A stretch of 64,000 nucleotides of DNA, from NCBI RefSeq assembly GCF_014646695.1, contig NZ_BMNT01000038.1, positions 1-64,000 on the forward strand, written 5' to 3'. The translations under genes were made by a program, and so were the position numbers. Of the stretch, positions 1 to 9,227 are shown piece after piece; the first letter of the stretch is position 1, and each line of letters opens with the position of its first letter. The notes below the pieces were generated by a model. It saw only the letters and a list, made by a program, of their open reading frames with translations. It made no database searches and was not told the origin of the DNA. Source of the stretch: Sphaerisporangium melleum (GTDB lineage: Bacteria > Actinomycetota > Actinomycetes > Streptosporangiales > Streptosporangiaceae).

Positions 1-990
<990 letters not shown>

Positions 991-1007
991 TCCCCTGACG
1001 ACCGTCC

Positions 1008-1040
1008 GGGCCCGGCAGGCGTACGACGCCTGCCGGGCCC
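1008..1040. terminator. Intrinsic terminator, perfect 15-bp stem
   Basis: Bases 1008-1022 and 1026-1040 are perfect inverted copies around a 3-base loop. The hairpin sits 18 bases after the xylanase stop and just beyond the convergent MarR gene, so it can serve both strands. Confidence 0.8.
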
Positions 1041-1056
1041 GGCCGCTTTCCCGCCG

Positions 1057-1536
1057 TCACCGGGCGAGAAACCGGCGCAGCGCCGCGGCCACCTCGCCCG
1101 CCGCGGCGAGCTCCCCGGGAGTGAGGGCGTCGACGAAGAGCTCGCGAACGGCGCGCAGGTGCGGAATCGTCGCCTCCCGGAACGCGTCGGCGCCGGCGGG
1201 AGCGAGCACCACCTCGGCTCCCCGGCTGTCGGTCACGCACTCCTCGCGGCGGATGAGCCCGCGCCGCTCCATGCGGCCGAGGTGGTGGGACAGGCGGCTG
1301 CGCTGCCAGCCGATGAGGGCGGCGAGCTCGGAGGAGCGCATGCGCCGCTCCGGTGCCTCGCTGAGGGCGAGCAGCACCGCGTAGTCGCCCCGCGAGAGCG
1401 AGGACTCGCTCTGCAGCCGCGCGGCGAGGCTCGATCCGAGCGCTTCCGCGGTCTCGATGTAGTCGCGCCAGATCCGCAGCTCCTCGGTGGTCGGCAACTG
1501 GCGTTTCCTCCGCTGCGGCGGGGTGCTTCCCGTCAT
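1057..1536 (-). CDS. MarR-family transcriptional regulator
   Basis: This 159-residue protein has the MarR winged-helix layout: helical N-terminus, recognition segment with SSELAALIGWQRSRLSHH around residues 68-86, and a wing with RRGLIRREE. ATG at 1536 is preceded by AGGAGG at 5 bases. It is divergent from the flavin oxidoreductase gene, and two copies of a perfect palindrome lie between them, so it very likely represses both itself and the oxidoreductase in response to a small molecule. The ligand cannot be read from sequence. Confidence 0.9.
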   Translation of the reverse strand: MTGSTPPQRRKRQLPTTEELRIWRDYIETAEALGSSLAARLQSESSLSRGDYAVLLALSEAPERRMRSSELAALIGWQRSRLSHHLGRMERRGLIRREECVTDSRGAEVVLAPAGADAFREATIPHLRAVRELFVDALTPGELAAAGEVAAALRRFLAR

Positions 1537-1547
1537 CCAGGCCTCCT

Positions 1548-1589
1548 GATTGACATGTCAATCACATGGTACATAATTGACATGTCAAT
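1548..1589. promoter_or_regulatory. Twin MarR operators over divergent promoters
   Basis: Two near-identical palindromes, GATTGACATGTCAATC (1548-1563) and ATTGACATGTCAAT (1576-1589), have centres 27 bp apart. Each contains a TTGACA -35 hexamer. On the + strand TTGACA (1550-1555) is followed after 16 bp by CATAAT (1572-1577). On the - strand TTGACA (1588-1583) is followed after 16 bp by TGTGAT. A bound dimer at either site would cover a -35 box. Confidence 0.8.
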
Positions 1590-1645
1590 CATTTGGTCCT
1601 GGGTGGCCGGAAAGCGCCGCCCGGGGCCGGAGCAGGAGCACGCCC

Positions 1646-2677
1646 ATGTCTGATCTCCAGTTCGGCCTCGACACCTTCGGCGATGTGCCGGAGGACGATT
1701 CGGGAGCGCTCGTCTCGCACGCCGCAGCGATCCGGCAGGTCGTCGACGAGGCGGTGCTGGCCGACGAGCTCGGCGTCGACGTCATCGCCGTGGGCGAGCA
1801 CCATCGGCCGGAGTACTCGGTGTCGACCCCGGAGACCGTGCTCGCCGGGATCGCCACCCGCACCACCCGCATCCGGCTCGCCTCCGGGGTCACCGTGCTG
1901 AGCTCCGACGACCCCGTCCGGGTGTTCCAGCGCTTCGCCACGGTGGACGCGATGTCACACGGGCGCGCCGAGGTCATCCTCGGCCGCGGCTCGTTCACCG
2001 AGTCGTTCCCGCTGTTCGGCTACGACCTGCGCGACTACGACGTGCTGTTCGAGGAGAAGATCGAGCTGTTCGTGAAGCTGCTCGACGAGAAACCGGTCAC
2101 CTGGAGCGGCACCATGCGGGCTCCGCTGCAGGACGCGGACGTCTTCCCCAAGACCGAGTCGGGGCGCCTCACCACCTGGGTGGGCGTCGGCGGGTCGCCG
2201 CAGTCGGTCATCCGCACCGCGCACTACGGTCTTCCGCTCATGCTCGCCATCATCGGTGGCCGGCCCGATCGCTTCGCCCAGTACATCGACCTGTACCGCC
2301 GGGCCGCCGAGCAGTTCGGCACGACCGCGCACCCCGTCGGGATGCACTCACCGGGCTTCATCGCCGACACCGACGAGGAGGCCAAAGAAGTGTTCTGGCC
2401 GCGCTTCCGGGTCATCCGCGACCGCATCGGCGCGCTGCGGGGCTGGCCGCCGATCCGCCGGCAGGAGTTCGACGCCGAGGTCGAGCACGGTTCGCTCTAC
2501 ATCGGCTCCCCCGAGACGGTCGCCCGCAAGATCGCCGGTGCGGTGACGCGCCTCGGTGTGGGCCGGTTCGACCTGATCTACAGCAACGGATCGCTGCCGG
2601 CGAGCGCCCGCACGCGCGCCGTCGAGCTCTACGGCACGAAGGTCATCCCGATGGTCCGCGACATCCTCGCCGGCTGA
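1646..2677 (+). CDS. LLM-class flavin-dependent oxidoreductase
   Basis: This 343-residue protein has the bacterial-luciferase-like (LLM) TIM barrel. It carries the [10 protein letters not shown] segment near residue 50 and resembles the group annotated as CE1758/Atu2307-type putative oxidoreductases, which use FMN or F420. ATG 1646 was chosen because AGGAG lies 7 bases upstream; an in-frame start at 1577 falls inside the operator. It is divergent from the MarR gene and followed 32 bases later by an F420/NADP oxidoreductase-like gene, suggesting a small inducible redox operon. The substrate is unknown. Confidence 0.88.
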   Translation: MSDLQFGLDTFGDVPEDDSGALVSHAAAIRQVVDEAVLADELGVDVIAVGEHHRPEYSVSTPETVLAGIATRTTRIRLASGVTVLSSDDPVRVFQRFATVDAMSHGRAEVILGRGSFTESFPLFGYDLRDYDVLFEEKIELFVKLLDEKPVTWSGTMRAPLQDADVFPKTESGRLTTWVGVGGSPQSVIRTAHYGLPLMLAIIGGRPDRFAQYIDLYRRAAEQFGTTAHPVGMHSPGFIADTDEEAKEVFWPRFRVIRDRIGALRGWPPIRRQEFDAEVEHGSLYIGSPETVARKIAGAVTRLGVGRFDLIYSNGSLPASARTRAVELYGTKVIPMVRDILAG

Positions 2678-2709
2678 CACGCGGCCCTGCGCACGACCTG
2701 GAGGAAGAC

Positions 2710-3414
2710 GTGTACGACATCGCCCCGGCGGGCCCCTGGACCATCGGCATTCTCGGCGCCGGCAAGGTGGGCACCGTGCTGGCCCGGCTGGCCCTCGCCG
2801 CCGGTCACAAGGTGGTCGTCGCCGGCTCCGGCGACCCCGCGAAGATCGCTCTCACCGTGGAGGTCCTGACCCCGGGAGCGGTCGCCGCGACCGCCACGGA
2901 GGCGGTGGCGCGCGCGGACATCGTCATCCTCGCCCTCCCCCTTGGCAAGCACCGGAACATCCCCGCGGACGCGCTGCGCGGCAAGCTCGTGATCGACGCG
3001 ATGAACTACTGGTGGGAGATCGACGGGATCCGCGACGACCTCACCGACCCGCGCACCTCGTCGAGCGAGATCGTCCAGGCGTTCCTTCCCGGTTCCCGGG
3101 TCGTCAAGGCGTTCAACCACGTCGGGTACCACGAGCTGCAGGACAAGGCCCGGCCCGCGGGCGAGGACGGGCGCATCGCCATCGCGATCGCGGGCGACGA
3201 CCCCGCCGGCCTGGCCACCGTCGCGTCCCTGGTCGACGCGCTCGGCTTCGATCCGGTCGTCGCCGGCCCGCTCGCCGAGGGCGTGCGCCTCGAACCGGGC
3301 ACCGAGCTCTTCGGCGCCGACGTCGACGCCGAGGAGGTACGCGCCGCACTCGACCGCTTCCCGGAGTCCGAGCGCGGGCGGATCGTCGCCGCCGCGCGCC
3401 GGGGAGGTGTATAG
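2710..3414 (+). CDS. NADPH-dependent F420 reductase-like protein
   Basis: This 234-residue Rossmann-fold protein has the dinucleotide motif GILGAGKVG at residues 13-21 and the ILALPLGKH segment typical of the F420-dependent NADP oxidoreductase family. That family moves hydride between F420H2 and NADP. The GTG start follows GAGGAAG at a short spacing. It sits directly after the LLM oxidoreductase, fitting a role in cofactor supply for that enzyme (inference). Its stop codon TAG forms part of the TAGGGT box in front of the next gene. Confidence 0.85.
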   Translation: MYDIAPAGPWTIGILGAGKVGTVLARLALAAGHKVVVAGSGDPAKIALTVEVLTPGAVAATATEAVARADIVILALPLGKHRNIPADALRGKLVIDAMNYWWEIDGIRDDLTDPRTSSSEIVQAFLPGSRVVKAFNHVGYHELQDKARPAGEDGRIAIAIAGDDPAGLATVASLVDALGFDPVVAGPLAEGVRLEPGTELFGADVDAEEVRAALDRFPESERGRIVAAARRGGV

Positions 3415-3417
3415 GGT
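3412..3417 (+). promoter_or_regulatory. Leaderless -10 box (TAGGGT) before LOG gene
   Basis: TAGGGT is followed after 7 bases by GTG at 3425, so transcription would begin at or next to the start codon. It overlaps the stop of the previous gene. Confidence 0.5.
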
Positions 3418-3424
3418 TACCGCC

Positions 3425-4018
3425 GTGGCGATGGCGATATGCGTGTTCTGCGCGTCCAGTCAGCAGATCGACGAGAAGTACCTCGACCTGGCCGACGAGG
3501 TGGGCACCGAGCTGGCCCGGCGTGGCCACACGCTGGTCAGCGGCGGGGCCGTGGTGTCGTGCATGGGCGCGGTCACCCGGGCCGCCCGGCGGGCCGGCGG
3601 GCGCACGGTCGGCGTCATGCCGCAGGCGCTGGTGGACCTGGAGATCGCCGACACCGACTCCGACGAGCTGATCATCACGGCCGACATGCGGGAACGCAAG
3701 GGCGTCATGGACGCGCGCTCCGACGCGTTCCTCGTCCTGCCCGGCGGCATCGGCACGCTGGAGGAGCTCTTCGAGATCTGGACCGGCCGCGTGCTCGGGC
3801 TGCACGACAAGCCACTGGTCATCCTGGACCCGTGGGGCCTGTACGCGCCGCTGCGCCTGCTGGTGGACGGCATGTACGAGCAGGGGTTCACCCGGCCGGG
3901 CGTCTTCGACGCCATCGCCTGGACCACGACCGTCCCCGAGGCGGTCGAGCACCTGGAACGCCCGGCGCGCCCTCTCACCCCGCACGCCGACGAGATCGGC
4001 GAAGCCGCCCCGAGCTAG
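3425..4018 (+). CDS. LOG-family (TIGR00730) cytokinin-riboside phosphoribohydrolase-like protein
   Basis: Members cleave N6-modified AMP to free base and ribose 5-phosphate, or other nucleoside monophosphates. The signature PGGIGTLEE is at residues 106-114 of the 197-residue product, with the Rossmann-like N-terminus AICVFCASS. GTG 3425 is preferred because of the leaderless box; ATG 3431, two codons later, is the usual family start and cannot be excluded. The M. tuberculosis counterpart Rv1205 also lies just upstream of the DivIVA-tag-DUF3117 cluster. The physiological substrate is unproven. Confidence 0.88.
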   Translation: MAMAICVFCASSQQIDEKYLDLADEVGTELARRGHTLVSGGAVVSCMGAVTRAARRAGGRTVGVMPQALVDLEIADTDSDELIITADMRERKGVMDARSDAFLVLPGGIGTLEELFEIWTGRVLGLHDKPLVILDPWGLYAPLRLLVDGMYEQGFTRPGVFDAIAWTTTVPEAVEHLERPARPLTPHADEIGEAAPS

Positions 4019-4034
4019 CCCCGGCCCGCCATCC

Positions 4035-4098
4035 GGCGAGGACGGGTCTGCCCGGCACCGCGATCAGGCGAGGACGGGTCTGCCCGGCACCGCGATCA
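4035..4098. repeat. Perfect tandem duplication, 2 x 32 bp
   Basis: Bases 4035-4066 and 4067-4098 are identical, and the first six bases of a third unit follow. The duplication covers the stop codon of the minus-strand small gene that ends at 4096. A 32-bp unit shifts frame, so each copy ends that reading frame again. Confidence 0.95.
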
Positions 4099-4380
4099 GG
4101 CGAGACCGCGGCGGGTCAGGGCGGGAGGACGGCGGCCGGCGAGGGACTCGGCCATGTCCACGGCGCGCCGCACCTGCTCGGGGAAGGCCGTGCGGAAGAC
4201 CCGCGCGCCGAGGTAGGCCAGCACCGCCGCCGCGGCGAGCTGGGCGTCCTCGTCCCCGGTCAGGGTGACCACGACCGTGCGCCCCGCCAGGGCGTGCCGC
4301 TCCACCTCGGCCGCCGAGCGGGCCGCGACCCACGAGCCGTCGGACGGTTCGCCGAGGCCGGTCACCAGTACGGGCGCCAT
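4096..4380 (-). CDS. Small protein resembling the C-terminus of dihydropteroate synthase
   Basis: This 94-residue protein contains a stretch (GARVFRTAFPEQVRRAVDM, then GRRPP) that recalls the last strand-helix of dihydropteroate synthase, where an Arg-Val-His motif binds the pterin or sulfate. Here the His is replaced. In M. tuberculosis folP2 lies at this place in the cluster (Rv1207), but on the other strand relative to these neighbours. It could be a relic, a stand-alone paralogue or chance resemblance. ATG 4380 was chosen; a TTG at 4437 would add 19 residues. No clear ribosome site was seen. Confidence 0.5.
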   Translation of the reverse strand: MAPVLVTGLGEPSDGSWVAARSAAEVERHALAGRTVVVTLTGDEDAQLAAAAVLAYLGARVFRTAFPEQVRRAVDMAESLAGRRPPALTRRGLA

Positions 4381-4445
4381 GCTCCCGATGCTGTCACACC
4401 TCGGCCGCGGGAGGCGATTCCAACTAGGGGCGGTCAAAGGCTCCG

Positions 4446-5042
4446 ATGTGGCAGGATTCGTATGTGCTGGTCCTTCTCGCTGTCGCCGCGGTCGCCGTGC
4501 TGTACTGCGTGGTGATGGTCGCCCAGGGGCGCGGCGGAGAGCTGACCGAGTTCGCTCCCGACGTGCCGCCGCTGGAGCTGCCCGAGCCGCGCCAGCTCAC
4601 GGCCGTCGACTTCATGACGCTGCACCTGCCGGTGAGCCTGGTCGGCTACCACACCCAGACGGTGGACGAGACGCTGCGGCGCGCCGCGACGGCCATCAGC
4701 GAACGGGACACCCACATCGCGGTGCTGGAGCAGCGCCTGGCCGAGCTGCTGGCCGGCCGCGTCCAGGCCCGCCAGGAGGCGCACACCCGGCCGTCCTTCG
4801 CGCCGGCCAGGACCACGCGGCTGGTCGCCGCCCCCTACCCTCTGGCCGAGCCCGAGCCGGGGCCCGCACCCGTCTCGTACGGCGAGCCGGAGACGCTGGA
4901 CGGCCCGGCCGGCCCGCCCCTCCCGGACGCCTTCACCCCGCCGCCGGCCGGCGAGCCGCCGCAGGCCGATGCGAGCGCTGAGACGGCCGAGGCCGCCGAG
5001 CACGGTGTCACCGGCCCCGAGGGCGCGCCGCGCAGCCGGTAA
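4446..5042 (+). CDS. DivIVA-domain membrane protein
   Basis: This 198-residue protein has one N-terminal transmembrane segment (about residues 6-27). A short DivIVA-like coiled-coil region follows (about 55-98), including LPVSLVGYHTQTVDETLRRA. The tail is proline- and alanine-rich. DivIVA-type coiled coils mark cell poles and sites of curved membrane. Its partner is the following tag gene, as in other actinobacteria (Rv1209-Rv1210). The cytoplasmic coiled coil suggests a scaffold role, but no function is established. Confidence 0.82.
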   Translation: MWQDSYVLVLLAVAAVAVLYCVVMVAQGRGGELTEFAPDVPPLELPEPRQLTAVDFMTLHLPVSLVGYHTQTVDETLRRAATAISERDTHIAVLEQRLAELLAGRVQARQEAHTRPSFAPARTTRLVAAPYPLAEPEPGPAPVSYGEPETLDGPAGPPLPDAFTPPPAGEPPQADASAETAEAAEHGVTGPEGAPRSR

Positions 5043-5045
5043 TCT
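5040..5045 (+). promoter_or_regulatory. -10-like TAATCT at the DivIVA stop
   Basis: TAATCT overlaps the TAA stop of the DivIVA-like gene and lies 8 bases before the GTG of tag. It could start a leaderless tag transcript. Confidence 0.4.
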
Positions 5046-5053
5046 CGACGTTC

Positions 5054-5614
5054 GTGCAACCTGAGCTCGTCAGATGCGGCTGGTCGACCAGCGCGCCCGA
5101 CTACATCCGCTACCACGACGAAGAGTGGGGCAGGCCGGTCCACGGTGATGACCTGGTGTACGAACGGCTCACGCTGGAGGCGTTCCAATCGGGCCTGTCG
5201 TGGCTGACCATCCTGCGCAAACGGGAGAACTTCCGCGACGCGTTCGCCGGGTTCTCCATCGAGGCGGTCGCGGCGTTCGGCGAGGCCGATGTCGAGCGGC
5301 TGCTGGCGGACGCGGGCATCATCCGCAACCGCGCCAAGATCGAGGCGGCCATCGCCAACGCCCGGGCCGCGGCGGGCATCCCCGGCGGGGTGTCGGGGCT
5401 GGTCTGGCGCTTCGCCGACCCGTCCGCGCCCGCGCCGAAGACCGGTGCCGACGTGCCCGCGATCACGCCGGGCTCCAAAGCCCTGGCAAAGGAGCTCAAG
5501 CGCCATGGCCTGCGATTCGTCGGCCCCACGACGGCGTACGCGCTCATGCAGGCCATCGGCCTGGTGAACGACCATCTGGCGGGCTGCTGGGTGCGCGAAC
5601 ACATGACGGCCTGA
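5054..5614 (+). CDS. tag: DNA-3-methyladenine glycosylase I
   Basis: This enzyme removes 3-methyladenine from alkylated DNA, the first step of base excision repair. The 186-residue length is normal. Zinc-snap ligands are visible as C8, H21, H174 and C178. The adenine-recognising glutamate is E42 in LEAFQSGLSW, and YHDEEWG (20-26) matches the family. The GTG start lies 11 bases after the DivIVA gene. Context with DivIVA and DUF3117 matches M. tuberculosis tagA (Rv1210). Confidence 0.96.
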   Translation: MQPELVRCGWSTSAPDYIRYHDEEWGRPVHGDDLVYERLTLEAFQSGLSWLTILRKRENFRDAFAGFSIEAVAAFGEADVERLLADAGIIRNRAKIEAAIANARAAAGIPGGVSGLVWRFADPSAPAPKTGADVPAITPGSKALAKELKRHGLRFVGPTTAYALMQAIGLVNDHLAGCWVREHMTA

Positions 5615-5949
5615 CCTTTACCGGCCCGCCCGCGAAATGGCCGTGTCAACCGCCGGTGGGGTGATATCGGAAGCGGCGGGCGAGGGCGCCGGAGCGGTCG
5701 TGGACGCCCGTTCCCACCGCGTGCACACGTGGTCTCCGCGCAGGTCGAAAAGCGCGGCGCGGGCGTTCACATAGGCCTGTTTGATCACGCTGAGGGCCCC
5801 GGACAACGCATTCTGGGAGGAGATCGTTACCCATGCGCGCTCGCGAGGCGGGATAATGGGACGTCACAGAAGACGTGAAAGCGGCGGGCGGCCGGGCGCG
5901 AACAGGAGCGCCACGGCAGGGCGCGGCCGAGGCAGGAAGGGATACACGC
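5615..5949. other. Intergenic region before DUF3117
   Basis: This 335-base stretch holds no gene I can support. A GATAAT hexamer (5852-5857) may be a -10 for the next gene, but no good -35 is present. GGGAGGAG (5814-5821) precedes an ATG at 5833 that opens only seven codons (MRAREAG) before TAA; this could be a leader peptide or chance. A minus-strand 62-codon frame (5618-5806) starts with TTG and has no ribosome site. Confidence 0.4.
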
Positions 5950-6117
5950 ATGGCGGCGATGAAGCCGCGGACTGGTGATGGTCCGCTGGAGGTCACCAAG
6001 GAAGGACGGGGCATTGTCATGCGGGTCCCTCTGGAGGGTGGCGGCCGGCTCGTCGTCGAACTCTCACCCGACGAGGCCAGAGCCCTTGGCGACGCTCTGA
6101 AGAACGTCGTCGGCTGA
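5950..6117 (+). CDS. DUF3117 small protein
   Basis: This is a 55-residue protein of the DUF3117 family, confined to actinobacteria and strongly conserved (M. tuberculosis Rv1211). AGGAAGGG precedes the ATG. The sequence shows a beta-hairpin-like core (GRGIVMRVPLEGGGRLVVEL) and a helix ending in DALKNVVG. No function is known. It follows tag but is separated by 335 bases, so it probably has its own promoter. Confidence 0.93.
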   Translation: MAAMKPRTGDGPLEVTKEGRGIVMRVPLEGGGRLVVELSPDEARALGDALKNVVG

Positions 6118-6175
6118 CATACCCCTGACACGACCCACTGACACAGGCGACTTGACGGCCCCGGCGGCCGGGCAG

Positions 6176-6192
6176 AGCCCCACGCCGGGGCT
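6176..6192. terminator. Possible weak terminator
   Basis: AGCCCC and GGGGCT form a 6-bp stem around a 5-base loop, 58 bases after the DUF3117 stop. There is no T run. Confidence 0.35.
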
Positions 6193-6222
6193 GTCGCACT
6201 TTCCGGCCGGGGAGGCCCACCC

Positions 6223-7662
6223 ATGCCCATCGAGACCGCGCTGCGACTCCTCGACTCACCCGCGCAGGACGCCGACCTGCTGGCGGTGCCGTTCGCGGGC
6301 GACCTGACCGCGCAGGTGGAGCTTCCCGTTCCGGTCGCCGCCCTCCTCGCCCACCACGAGGCCAAGGGCGAGCCGGGCGAGGTGGTGGAGGTCCCGGTCG
6401 CCCACGGCGACTCCGTGCGGCGGATCCTGTTGTACGGCACCGGTGACCGCGGGCCGAGAGCCCTGCGCAAGGCGGGCGCGACGCTGGCCCGGCGGGCCAG
6501 GGGACGCCACGCGATCGACGTCACCCTGCCGGAGGAAGCAGGAGAGGCCGGGTGGGCGGCCCTGGCCGAGGGCGCGCTCCTGGCCTGCTACACCATGCGC
6601 ATCGGCGCCAACCGGGTCACCCCGGTCGAGGAGATCCGCCTGCACGGCCCCGAGGCGGCCCGGCCGGTCATCGAGCGGGCCGAGGTGATCGCCCGCGCCA
6701 CCGCCCTCACCCGCGACCTCGCCAACACCCCGTCCTCTGTGAAGAACCCCGCCTGGCTGGCGGCCCGCGCCGCCGAGGTGGCCGAGCGCTCGGGGCTCGC
6801 CGTCAAGGTGTGGGAGCCGGACGACCTCGCCGCAGAAGGGTTCGGCGGCATCCTGGCCGTCGGCCAGGGGTCGGCGAGCGGCCCGCGGCTGATCCGGCTC
6901 TCCTACGAGCCCGAGCGGCCCGACGGCGGTCACGTGGTGCTGGTGGGCAAGGGCATCACCTTCGACAGCGGTGGCCTGTCCCTCAAGCCCACCGAGGGCA
7001 TGAAGTTCATGAAGACCGACATGGCGGGTGGCGCCGTCGTGATCGCCGTGCTCGGCGCGCTGCGCGCGATGGGCGTGACCACCCGGGTCACCGGCCTGGT
7101 CGCCGCCGCGGAGAACATGCCCTCGGGCAGCGCCCAGCGTCCCGGCGACGTGATCACCCACTACGGCGGGCGCACCGTGGAGGTGCTCAACACCGACGCC
7201 GAGGGCAGGCTGGTGCTCGCCGACGCCCTGGCCTACGCCGACGAGGTGCTCGAACCGGACACCGTCCTGGACATCGCCACGCTGACCGGGGCCATCAGCG
7301 TCGCCCTGGGCCGCGACATCGGCGCGGTGTACGCCAGCGGCGACGACCTGGCCGCCGAGCTGCTGGAGGCCGGCGGCCGGTCCGGCGAGGCCCTGTGGCG
7401 CATGCCGCTCATCGAGGAGTACCGCGGCGCGCTGGACTCGGCGGTCGCCGACCTGACCAACGTCGAGGCCGCCAACACCTACGGCGGCGGGTCGATCACG
7501 GCGGCGCTGTTCCTGCGCGAGTTCACCGGCGGGCGGCGCTGGGCCCACCTGGACATCGCCGGCGTGGCCCGTACGACGTCCGACGAGGGCATCTTCAGCA
7601 AGGGCGCCACCGGTTACGGCACCCGCCTGCTGCTCGACTGGCTCGCCACGCGCCCGGCCTGA
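6223..7662 (+). CDS. pepA: Leucyl aminopeptidase, M17 family
   Basis: This cytosolic two-metal aminopeptidase releases N-terminal residues from peptides. It has 479 residues, close to the usual 500. The C-terminal catalytic domain shows the metal-site segment GKGITFDSGG from residue 242 and the signature NTDAEGRL at 323-330. The N-terminal macro-like domain covers about 1-150. ATG 6223 follows GGGGAGG. It converges with the O-methyltransferase gene. M17 enzymes can also bind DNA or process mycothiol-derived Cys-Gly conjugates; neither can be judged here. Confidence 0.95.
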   Translation: MPIETALRLLDSPAQDADLLAVPFAGDLTAQVELPVPVAALLAHHEAKGEPGEVVEVPVAHGDSVRRILLYGTGDRGPRALRKAGATLARRARGRHAIDVTLPEEAGEAGWAALAEGALLACYTMRIGANRVTPVEEIRLHGPEAARPVIERAEVIARATALTRDLANTPSSVKNPAWLAARAAEVAERSGLAVKVWEPDDLAAEGFGGILAVGQGSASGPRLIRLSYEPERPDGGHVVLVGKGITFDSGGLSLKPTEGMKFMKTDMAGGAVVIAVLGALRAMGVTTRVTGLVAAAENMPSGSAQRPGDVITHYGGRTVEVLNTDAEGRLVLADALAYADEVLEPDTVLDIATLTGAISVALGRDIGAVYASGDDLAAELLEAGGRSGEALWRMPLIEEYRGALDSAVADLTNVEAANTYGGGSITAALFLREFTGGRRWAHLDIAGVARTTSDEGIFSKGATGYGTRLLLDWLATRPA

Positions 7663-7699
7663 CCGCCGCTCGGATCCGCCCCCCCCGCGTGCGGACGGC

Positions 7700-8350
7700 T
7701 CAGTGCGCGATCTTGACGGCGGCCAGCAGGCCGTCGCCGAGCGGCATCATCAGGGGGCGCAGCCGGTCGTCCGACCTGACCAGCTTGCCGAGCTCACGGA
7801 TGGCGACGGTCTCGGGGTCGCGCTGCGCCGGGTCGGCGACCCGGTTGTGCCACAGGGCGTTGTCGAACGCCACGATGCCGCCGAGCCGCAGCAGGCGTAC
7901 CGCCTCGAGCAGGTAGTCGCCGTACTCCTGCTTGGCGGCGTCACAGAACACCAGGTCGTAGCCGCCGTCGGCGAGCCGGGGGAGCACGTCGAGGGCCCGC
8001 CCCCCGATCAGCCGCACCTTGCTGCCGGAGAACCCCGCCTCCGCGAACGCCTGCCGCGCGAGCCGCTGGTGCTCGGGCTCGACATCGACGCTGGTCAGAG
8101 TGCCGTCCGGGCGCATGCCGCGCAGCAGCCAGAGGCCGGAGACCCCGCAGCCGGTGCCGACCTCGACCACGGCACGCGCGCTGATCGCGGTGGCGAGGAA
8201 GCACAGAGCCGCGCCCCCGCCGGGCAGGATGGGGTCGGCGCCCACCTCCTGGCCCCGCTGTCGCGCGGCGCGCAGCACCTCGTCTTCGGAATGGAACTCC
8301 TCCGCGTAGGCCAGCGTGGCCTCCACCGGACTGGTCGGCGTCGGGGCCAT
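7700..8350 (-). CDS. SAM-dependent O-methyltransferase
   Basis: This 216-residue class I methyltransferase belongs to the catechol/caffeoyl-CoA O-methyltransferase-like family 3. The SAM motif VVEVGTGCGVSG is at about residues 61-72, the acidic residue follows in SVDVEPEH, and the metal-binding segment DLVFCDAAKQEY comes later. AGGAGAGG precedes the ATG. It is divergent from sigE, the same arrangement as Rv1220c-sigE in M. tuberculosis. The acceptor substrate is unknown. Confidence 0.9.
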   Translation of the reverse strand: MAPTPTSPVEATLAYAEEFHSEDEVLRAARQRGQEVGADPILPGGGAALCFLATAISARAVVEVGTGCGVSGLWLLRGMRPDGTLTSVDVEPEHQRLARQAFAEAGFSGSKVRLIGGRALDVLPRLADGGYDLVFCDAAKQEYGDYLLEAVRLLRLGGIVAFDNALWHNRVADPAQRDPETVAIRELGKLVRSDDRLRPLMMPLGDGLLAAVKIAH

Positions 8351-8417
8351 CGGCCTCTCCTCCCCGCCTTCGCCGTGGCACGTATTGGTCGCAGCCTAGG
8401 GGAGTCGGGGCCGAACG

Positions 8418-8443
8418 GGAACTCACCCCACAACAGGTACGTT
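8418..8443 (+). promoter_or_regulatory. ECF-type promoter upstream of sigE
   Basis: GGAACT (8418-8423) is followed after 16 bases by CGTT (8440-8443). This fits the actinobacterial ECF consensus recognised by SigE/SigH-class factors. The sigE start is 127 bases downstream, so sigE probably activates its own transcription. Confidence 0.7.
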
Positions 8444-8570
8444 GCACGCTTTGAACGACCTTTAGCGAAGGCCGTCGGGGAAGACGTCGAGGAATGTTGG
8501 GGGACGTCGTGGAGACACGGTCCGGCCACCTTGGCTCGTGGGTACGCAGGAAGGGACGAAAGCAGGCACT

Positions 8571-9227
8571 ATGGCTGTAGCGGTGGTCCCGGAGAGAGGA
8601 GTGCTGGTGGAGAACGACCACCAGGCCGATGCTCCCGACAATGCGTTGACGGGGGGCGACTCCCGGCTGCCCGGCGAAGGGTGGACACCCCCGACGTGGG
8701 AGGAGGTCGTCCGCGAGCACTCGGCGCGCGTCTACCGCCTCGCCTATCGGCTGACCGGCAACGTCCACGATGCCGAAGACCTCACTCAAGAGGTCTTCGT
8801 CCGCGTCTTCCGTTCGCTGTCCAGCTACACGCCGGGCACGTTCGAGGGGTGGCTGCACCGCATCACGACGAACCTCTTCCTGGACATGGCGCGGCGCAGG
8901 CAGCGCATCAGGTTCGAGGGGCTCGGCGAGGACGCGGGGGAGCGTCTGCGCGGGCGCGAGCCGTCCCCGGCCCAGGTGTTCGACGACGCCCAGCTCGAGC
9001 CGGACATCCAGGCGGCGCTCGACGCGCTGCAGCCGGAGTTCCGTGCCGCGGTGGTGCTGTGCGACATCGAGGGCCTGTCCTACGAAGAGATCGCGGCGAC
9101 GCTCGGCGTGAAGCTGGGCACCGTCCGCAGCCGCATCCATCGCGGCCGCCAGCAGTTGCGGGAGGCACTGGAGCACCGTGCGCCCCGCCGTGACCTCCCC
9201 CCGACCGTGACCAGGGAGGGAGCATGA
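8571..9227 (+). CDS. sigE: ECF RNA polymerase sigma factor, SigE type
   Basis: This 218-residue sigma factor directs transcription of envelope-stress genes. Region 2 (about residues 45-110) contains [17 protein letters not shown]. Region 4 (about 150-205) contains the helix-turn-helix [23 protein letters not shown] 8571 has AGCAGG at 5 bases; GTG 8538 would extend it by 11 residues without a ribosome site. The stop overlaps the start of the anti-sigma gene (ATGA). The neighbours htrA and tatB match the M. tuberculosis sigE locus. Confidence 0.95.
   Translation: MAVAVVPERGVLVENDHQADAPDNALTGGDSRLPGEGWTPPTWEEVVREHSARVYRLAYRLTGNVHDAEDLTQEVFVRVFRSLSSYTPGTFEGWLHRITTNLFLDMARRRQRIRFEGLGEDAGERLRGREPSPAQVFDDAQLEPDIQAALDALQPEFRAAVVLCDIEGLSYEEIAATLGVKLGTVRSRIHRGRQQLREALEHRAPRRDLPPTVTREGA

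Noticed and set aside
5618-5806. 62-codon minus-strand frame between tag and DUF3117
   Set aside because: TTG start without a ribosome site, lower third-position G/C (about 82%) than neighbours, and no recognisable family.
5646-6524. Long minus-strand frame across DUF3117 and the start of pepA
   Set aside because: It is the antisense shadow of well-recognised genes; high G+C makes long antisense frames common here.
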